Positions 58,259 through 64,000 of a DNA stretch of 64,000 nt are shown piece after piece. The stretch comes from Paraescarpia echinospica. Its lineage: Eukaryota; Annelida; Polychaeta; Sabellida; Siboglinidae. The stretch covers positions 34,264,559 through 34,328,558 of the forward strand of contig CM034534.1 of NCBI GenBank assembly GCA_020002185.1, in the 5' to 3' direction. The first letter of the stretch is position 1, and every line of letters starts with the position of its first letter. The position numbers and the translations under genes are program-made. The notes beneath the pieces were generated by a model. It ran no database searches. It was not told where the DNA came from and worked only from the letters and a program-made list of their open reading frames with translations.

Positions 58259-59465
58259 ATGGCGCCTTGCAAGCGGCAAGTCAAGGCAAAGCGACACTTG
58301 GTGTGCGATCACTGCCACAGCTGGGTAGATTTTGCATTGTCCGGCTGTGGGAAGTCATGGGCAGAAACCATGGAGGAAGGATTCACCTTTCAGTGCATTG
58401 GGTGTTGGAAGGTGGAGTGTCTGCAGAAGGAGATAGTTAGGTTGACAGATATTGTGAAGGGAATGGAGATGGGAATTAGCAAGGAGGCAGGTCGAATGGA
58501 GAGAGACGACAGGGAGAGAGGTGATAATACTGCAAGACTGAAGGAGAATAGCAGTGGCAAGAAAACTGAGGAAAGGAGATTGAGAGGAGGGAAGGTGATT
58601 GGAGGAGAAGAAATTGGAAAATCGACAACAGAAAACGTGACAAGCGTGAAGGTGACAGGGAAGAAAGTGACCGTAGAGAAGGAGGGAGGGAAGATGGGAA
58701 GGGAGAGGAGAGAGGAAAACGAGATGGGACGAACGAAGAAGGGACGAAAGGAAGTGAGAGAAAATGTGATAGAAGAGAAGTCGATAAAAGGGAAGGTGAC
58801 AAGAGAAAAAGCGACAGGAAAGAATGGATCGGAAGAGAATGTGACAGGAGAGAAGACGACAGGGGGGAAAGACAACAAGCAGACAGATGCAAACCGAAGA
58901 AGGAGCTATTCTAAGGCAGTGATAGAGGGGGCAATGAGGAAAGAGAGGGTGTTTATGGGCGACTCCATTATGAGAAAGACGGACAAGGCACTGAGCGAGG
59001 GGAAGGACATCGTTGTTTGTTTACCGGGGGCTAGGATTGAACATGTAACTGACAGGGTAGAGAAGGTATTGGGACATGGCAAGGGGGGGGTCTATACTGG
59101 TACATGTAGGAACTAATAATGCAGACAGGGAGGGAACAACTGCGATAGTACAGAGGTATAGACAGTTAGTGAGGAAGCTACAGAAGACGAGAGTTGAACA
59201 GGTTATTCTGTCAGGAATTTTGCCAGTAATGGGAGGAAGGGGGGCAACGTATAGAAACTGTAAGAGGATGGCGATCAACGTATTAGTTGAGCAGATGTGT
59301 GACGAAGAGGGGGTGGGATTCACAGATTTATGGGGATACTTTGTTGGGAGGGAAGATATGTACATGAGAGATGGCCTCCATCTTAGTGGAAAGGGGGCAG
59401 CAGTTTTCTCAGAGAACCTGCTGCGATCTGTTGACAGTGGGACAGGTTGTATCTATTTAAACTAG
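58259..59465 (+). CDS. CR1 ORF1 protein: PHD-like finger plus SGNH esterase (one frameshift)
   Basis: Starts at ATG 58,259. Residues 15-55 form a Cys-rich PHD-like finger (CDHCHSWVDFALSGC, FQCIGCWKVECL). Residues 60-230 are a charged Lys/Glu/Thr-rich linker with repeated KVTGKK/ENVTGEK phrases. The esterase has GDSIMRKTD (block I, Ser), VHVGTNNAD (block III) and DGLHLSGKG (block V, Asp/His). PHD plus esterase ORF1 proteins are an established feature of CR1 LINEs and are thought to bind RNA or lipids. Eight G at about 59,090, against seven positions in copy b, shift the frame before block III. Confidence 0.85.
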
Positions 59466-62342
59466 ATTCGCAGGGGGGACTCACAGAAAAGCCTGAAAAT
59501 GGAGGCATAGATAAAGACAGCACAAATAAATCAGCAAATAACAGTGTGGAAAACTCTTCTGAAGCTGGATATAAATGTGTTTGTTTAAATGCAAGGAGTA
59601 TAGTAAACAAAAGAAATGAACTAAACATTATGGTAGAAGATATTGACCCTCATATAATAGGTATAACCGAATCCTGGACCACCACCGATATATCAGATGC
59701 TGAATTGGGACTGACAGGATATGTAATGTTTAGAAAAGATAGAATAGGAAGAAAGGGAGGTGGAGTTATTTTATATATTAAAGAATCTATTCAGGCTTAT
59801 GAAATAAAATTAGAAAGAGAAGCAGATTGCGAAGAAGCTGTTTGGTGTAACATAGTTACAGGAAACTCAACGTTAACAGTTGGGTTAGTTTATCGAAGTC
59901 CAAACATAAGCATAGAAGAGAATGAAAAAATACAAAACGCTATAAGGGAAGTAAGCAAACGGGACTGTATTATTATGGGGGATTTTAACCACGGGCATAT
60001 ACAATGGAAATCTCTACAGAGTATGGGGAGTGAGGACCACAAGTTTTTAGTTTTAGTTCAAGATACATTCCTTTCTCAACATGTGCTAGAACCAACCAGG
60101 GGTGAGAATGTGTTAGACATAGTTTTGTCCTCACAGAATGAATTAGTTGACAATGTCAAGATATGTGAGCCACTGGGGAGTAGCGATCACAACCAGATAC
60201 ATTTTATCATCAAAGTAAAATCAGAAAGGAATAGTAAAAAGCAGTATAGGAGAAATTTCCACAAAGGAAGGTATAAGGACATGAGGAAATATTTAGCAAA
60301 GATAGACTGGAATAACACACTGAAAAATAAGACGGCAACAGAATGCTGGAATATATTAAAGAGTGAAATTAAGTGCATAGTCGATAAATTTGTACCCTTC
60401 AAAAAACAAGGAAAACGGTCCAAAAAGAAACACTTATCGAAAGAAGCCATTAGAAAAATTAAGTACAAACAAATGATGTGGAAGTCATACAGATGTACTG
60501 GAAATGATGAAGACTACAACAGTTATAAAGAAGCACTTAACCAAGCTACAGCTGAAATTAGAAATTCAAAGAGAAGCTATGAACAACAATTAGCTAGTAA
60601 TATAAAACATGACAGCAAGAGTTGTTATGCGTATGTTCGAAGCAAACAGAAAGTTCAAGATAAAGTCGGTCCTCTAGAAGATAGTGCTGGAAATATAATA
60701 TCAGAGGGATTCTTAATGGCAGAAGACCTGAATGAGTACTTTAGTTCAGTGTTTACCAGGGAAGATATTAGTTCACTGCCAGTACCAGAGGCTAAGTTCA
60801 AGGGGGCAGATTCAGACTATTTAGGACAATTAATTGTAACCCCGGAAATGGTAGGTAAGAAAATAAGGGCTATGAAGGATAATAAATCACCTGGAGTGGA
60901 TGGTATTCCACCCAAACTACTATTGGAAATTGTAGAACAAATTAGCATACCGCTTGCAACAGTTTTCAATTTGTCATTAGAAGAGGGAGTGGTTCCTTTA
61001 GAATGGAAAGAAGCAAACATTATACCGTTATTCAAAAAAGGTTCGAGAAACAAGTCAGAGAACTATAGACCAGTGAGTTTAACATCAGTGATTTGTAAAT
61101 TGTTAGAAAGACTAATTAAAGATCACATGGTGGATTTTCTTGTTAAACAAAACTTGATAAACCCATCTCAACATGGTTTTTTTAAAGCGAGGTCATGCTT
61201 AACAAATATGTTATGTTTTTTGGAAGACATCACTAAGTGGGTAGATGAGGGATCACCAGTAGATATCGTCTACTTAGATTTTCAAAAAGCTTTCGACAAA
61301 GTACCACATCAAAGATTACTGCTTAAACTAAAGGCCCATGGCATAGGAAATGGTATAATAAACTGGATAGAACAATGGTTGATTGACAGAAGACAACGTG
61401 TAGTAGTTGATGGGGAGGCTTCAAACTGGAAATCAGTATTGAGTGGGGTACCACAGGGATCAGTATTAGGTCCTATATTATTCTTAATATATATCAACGA
61501 TTTGGATGATGAAATAATAAGCAAGGTGTTGAAATTTGCGGATGATACAAAAGTGTTTAGAAGGATTAAAAGTGATGGAGATAGACAGAATTTACAAGAT
61601 GATCTTGACAGGTTGATCAAATGGTCTGAAAAGTGGCAAATGCTGTTCAATTTTGGGAAATGTAAATGCCTCCACACAGGACATGGGAACGAAGAAGTAG
61701 AATATACAATGGGGGTACTGTACTAAGTACTACTCTAAAAGAAAAGGACTTAGGGTTAACCATTAGTGCTGATATGAAGGTTTCAGAGCAGTGCGGAATT
61801 GCAGCTTCAAAGGGAAATCAAATCCTTGGATTAATTAGGCGAAACATAACGTATAAGGAAAAGAGCTAATAATACCGCTGTACAAAACAATAGTTAGGCC
61901 TCATTTAGAATATTGTATTCAAGCGTGGAGGCCATATCGCAGGAAGGACATAGATATGCTAGAAAGAGTGCAGAGGAGAGCAACTAAAATGATACCAAAA
62001 CTGAGGGATCTTAGTTACGAAATACGCCTAAAAAAATGCGGTTTAACAACACTAGAGACCAGGAGATTGAGAGGAGATCAGATAGAAGTGTTTAAAATAT
62101 TGAAGGGTTATGAAAATATTGATAGAAATATTTTTTTCTCAGTTAAGAAAGATAGAAGGACTAGAGGACATGAACTTACATTGGCAAAGGAGCAGAGTAG
62201 ATTGGATATAAGAAAGTTTTCATTTTCACAAAGGACTGTAAATGAATGGAACAGATTACCTGCTGATTGTGTGGGTGCTAGTAGCGTGAATATGTTTAAA
62301 AATAAAATCGACACATACCTCAGACGGGCGGGATACACATAG
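59450..62342 (+). CDS. CR1 ORF2: endonuclease and reverse transcriptase (two frameshifts)
   Basis: The reading frame overlaps the end of ORF1 by a few codons with no ATG there. The first in-frame Met is near 59,630, so initiation is unclear and may use reinitiation. Endonuclease: [98 protein letters not shown] (catalytic). C-terminal [20 protein letters not shown] to RRAGYT. It makes first-strand cDNA at nicked target DNA. One base is missing in a G run at about 61,715 and one in an A run at about 61,862 relative to copies a and b. Confidence 0.92.
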
Positions 62343-62441
62343 ATAAAAGGGTCGGACTCTCGATAAGCCAAAGGGCTTCCTTGTCCACCTGCCACCTAGA
62401 GTTAATTCTCTGGGTGGCAATCTTGTTAAATCTTGTTAAAG

Positions 62442-63150
62442 ATCTCGCTCAGTAACTGTGGCTGGCGAAAAGTCTGTTTCGTCGAACAAATCCCGGTTGT
62501 AAGGGGAAATGCCGGTACTTTGAAATGCTGACAAAATGTTTTTTGCAGTGAGGCCATGCGACTGAGCATGGGCAACAAATTCAGGTATTTCATATATCGT
62601 AATTGTTTTGCCAGGATTTGATCGCATCCAGTTTTCCATAGCTTGAGCATATGCCGTCTTGAAAGGTTTGAAACAGCACACATCGAGAGGTTGAAGCCTA
62701 TGACTAGTATGTGATGGCATTGTCAGTAACACTACACCATTTTCTTTAGCCATGTCAATGGCAGCCAGAGAAATGTGGGCCTCATGGTTATCTAAGATAA
62801 GAAGAACTTTATTTTCCTTGCTGCATCGCGTGTGGCGAATGAAATGGTCCAGGTAGTCCAGGAATAAGTCCTCGTTGACCCAACCACTTGAATTTGCACC
62901 CCCAATACACCCTGGGGGGCCACCTTTGGTGAAATGCTCACGGACGTTTTTCCGTGGGAATATTAGCATAGGTGGAACGACACTACCAACTGCATTGATG
63001 CCGTACACTGCAGTGACAAGTTGCCCCCTTTCAGCAGATATGATTAACCCCACTTGCTTCACTCCTTTTCCAGCTACAATGTTTTCGGGTGCGTCTCATC
63101 AACGTTATAGATAGCATGACATTAAAACTTGTGCAGGTCCATAATGCTTC
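62442..63150 (-). pseudogene. pogo-type transposase, DDE catalytic domain
   Basis: First Asp in IYNVDET (about 63,100), followed by stops and a frame change. Then VKQVGLIISAERGQLVTAVY, second Asp in VLLILDNHEAH (about 62,790) and third Asp in RLQPLDV (about 62,690) complete the DDD triad. Then FKTAYAQAMENWM, FQSTGISPYNRDLFDETDFS and PATVTERD follow, where the CR1 insertion cuts in. The domain is well conserved although the gene is broken. Confidence 0.88.
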
Positions 63151-63158
63151 CGAGGTTG

Positions 63159-63658
63159 TCATAGAATTTGCCCACGGTATACCGGTTGAAGGCAACTAGC
63201 CCTAGCAAGAGATGTTGCCTCTGGTGTTCGGATTACAAGACGGTTTCTTTCTTTAAATGATATCCAAAAGTGTTCACCAGTCATTCCATTTTCTTTCCAT
63301 GAATTAGGCACAGTCACATTGTTTTTCAAAGCATATTCCACAATCAATGCACGACATTTGTTTCTAGTCATACCATGAAATTGTTCAGCCAAAGTTTTAA
63401 TATGTGTTGCCAAGTCAGTTTCCATCTCTGGAGAAAGAATCATGTTTTTCAGTCGACAGTTTCCGTAGCCAAACACCTTATTTCGTTCATAATTTTGTCC
63501 ATTTTCGAGTTGGTGTATCTCTTGAGAGTCATTCTTGCTATATCAAAGTCCTTAGCAGCTGCACGAATGCTACATCCTCCCCTGACTTGTTCCATTGCTC
63601 TCTGTAGAACATCTTCTGGTGCACCTCGATTTGATCTTCTTTGGTATTTTCGTGGCAT
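63159..63658 (-). pseudogene. pogo-type transposase, N-terminal DNA-binding part
   Basis: Begins MPRKYQRRSNRGAPEDVLQR. A psq-type helix-turn-helix follows (AMEQVRGGCSIRAAAKDFDI...LKRY). After a frame change near 63,476 it continues as SPEMETDLATHIKTLAEQFH and then FWISFKERNRLVIRTPEATS LARA, the CENP-B-like second half. Another frame change lies near 63,190. Confidence 0.82.
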
Positions 63659-63933
63659 CTGGAAAAATTATGACATCACTAAGACAAACTTAGATTAATA
63701 TTTCGAAAGATGCAGTCTGCAGTTACCAACCAGACCTACAGTAATTCTGCTGCCCACTAACAACTAATGATATAAAATATTTACTTTATAAATCAATTAA
63801 TTAAATTTAATTAATACATTTATAAATATATTGATATATTTATATTAAGATTTACATATAAAATTCATAAGTTTAGCATCATGGTCTATGTCGGCTGGTG
63901 CATTCAGCCTCGGTGACATCAGATATAGGCCCA

Positions 63934-63996
63934 CCTTGTGCTGTGATAGTATTCCTCGCCCCCTGCGGCGACTCGGAACACTATCACAGCACAAGG
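63934..63996. repeat. 22-bp hairpin at the right edge
   Basis: CCTTGTGCTGTGATAGTATT CC pairs with GGAACACTATCACAGCACAA GG with one mismatch and a 19-base GC-rich spacer. Surrounding DNA (63,700-63,930) is AT-rich with no gene. Confidence 0.85.
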
Positions 63997-64000
63997 AAGC

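Larger units (their letters stand above)
57730..62440 (+). mobile_element. CR1-type LINE, copy c, most complete
   Basis: ORF1 (58,259-59,465) and ORF2 (about 59,450-62,342), then a 3' UTR with hairpin (62,391-62,418) and two ATCTTGTTAA units. The 5' boundary is uncertain, between 57,720 and 58,259. That stretch has no open frame and is the probable 5' UTR. The only lesions seen are single-base length changes in homopolymers, so this copy is young. Confidence 0.93.
56265..63700 (-). mobile_element. pogo-type DNA transposon, split by a CR1 LINE
   Basis: Left end near GTAGGGGAGGCTTGGGGGAG TTGGGCCA at about 56,272, with five more TTGGGCCA/CTGGGCCA words to 56,580 (subterminal repeats). The transposase gene runs on the minus strand from 63,658 to 56,903. 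CR1 copy c (about 57.73-62.44 kb) sits inside it. No matching right end was found before 64,000, so the element probably continues past the window. Confidence 0.75.

Overview
This is a stretch of animal nuclear genome. It shows spliced genes with GT-AG introns, TATA and poly(A) signals, a tRNA-derived SINE, and several animal transposon classes: CR1 and L2-like LINEs, a gypsy LTR element, pogo/Tigger elements, an Ulp1-bearing DNA transposon and Polinton-type sequences. The mix suggests an aquatic invertebrate, perhaps a mollusc or lancelet-like animal, but no marker here settles the species.

Positions 1-19.6 kb hold one host gene on the minus strand. It encodes the condensin I kleisin subunit NCAPH (Barren/CAP-H). 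I can place 13 exons with consistent splice phases. The last part of the protein (about 150 residues by comparison with human) lies off the left edge or was not found. Its introns carry a 27-bp minisatellite, a CR1 LINE, a tRNA-SINE and a 73-bp satellite of exactly 24 units.

Positions 19.9-33 kb are layered transposons. A DNA transposon with about 150-bp inverted ends and an 8-bp target duplication (21,509-28,692) carries a decayed Ulp1/C48-peptidase gene. It was later entered by a gypsy-type LTR retrotransposon (24,118-28,502, 5-bp duplication GTCTT). To the right lie a decayed SGNH-hydrolase fragment, small inverted and direct repeats, and a tRNA-like head.

Positions 32.8-38.4 kb are a Tigger/pogo relic inserted at a TA within a tandem repeat and later entered by a CR1 copy. 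Positions 40.7-43.4 kb hold a Polinton-type DNA polymerase B fragment and a 5'-truncated L2-like LINE.

Positions 43.4-52.6 kb are the most unusual region. A gene fragment resembling a tyrosine recombinase is split by a 7,954-bp element (44,059-52,012). That element has inverted arms of about 1.4-1.5 kb and a perfect 6-bp target duplication (GCAGAG). It carries a small set of its own genes: a spliced zinc-finger-like gene, an acidic small protein, and a zinc-finger gene with a conserved C-terminal domain. Two of these share the same CACGTG-plus-TATA promoter layout. The long arms and 6-bp duplication are Polinton/Maverick-like, but no polymerase, integrase, protease or capsid gene is evident inside.

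Positions 53.6-64 kb hold two reverse-transcriptase scraps, a CR1 3' end, and a pogo-like transposase gene (minus strand). The most complete CR1 copy (ORF1 with PHD-like finger plus SGNH esterase; ORF2 with endonuclease plus reverse transcriptase) has split that transposase gene. All four CR1 copies end in the same hairpin and ATCTTGTTAA tail.
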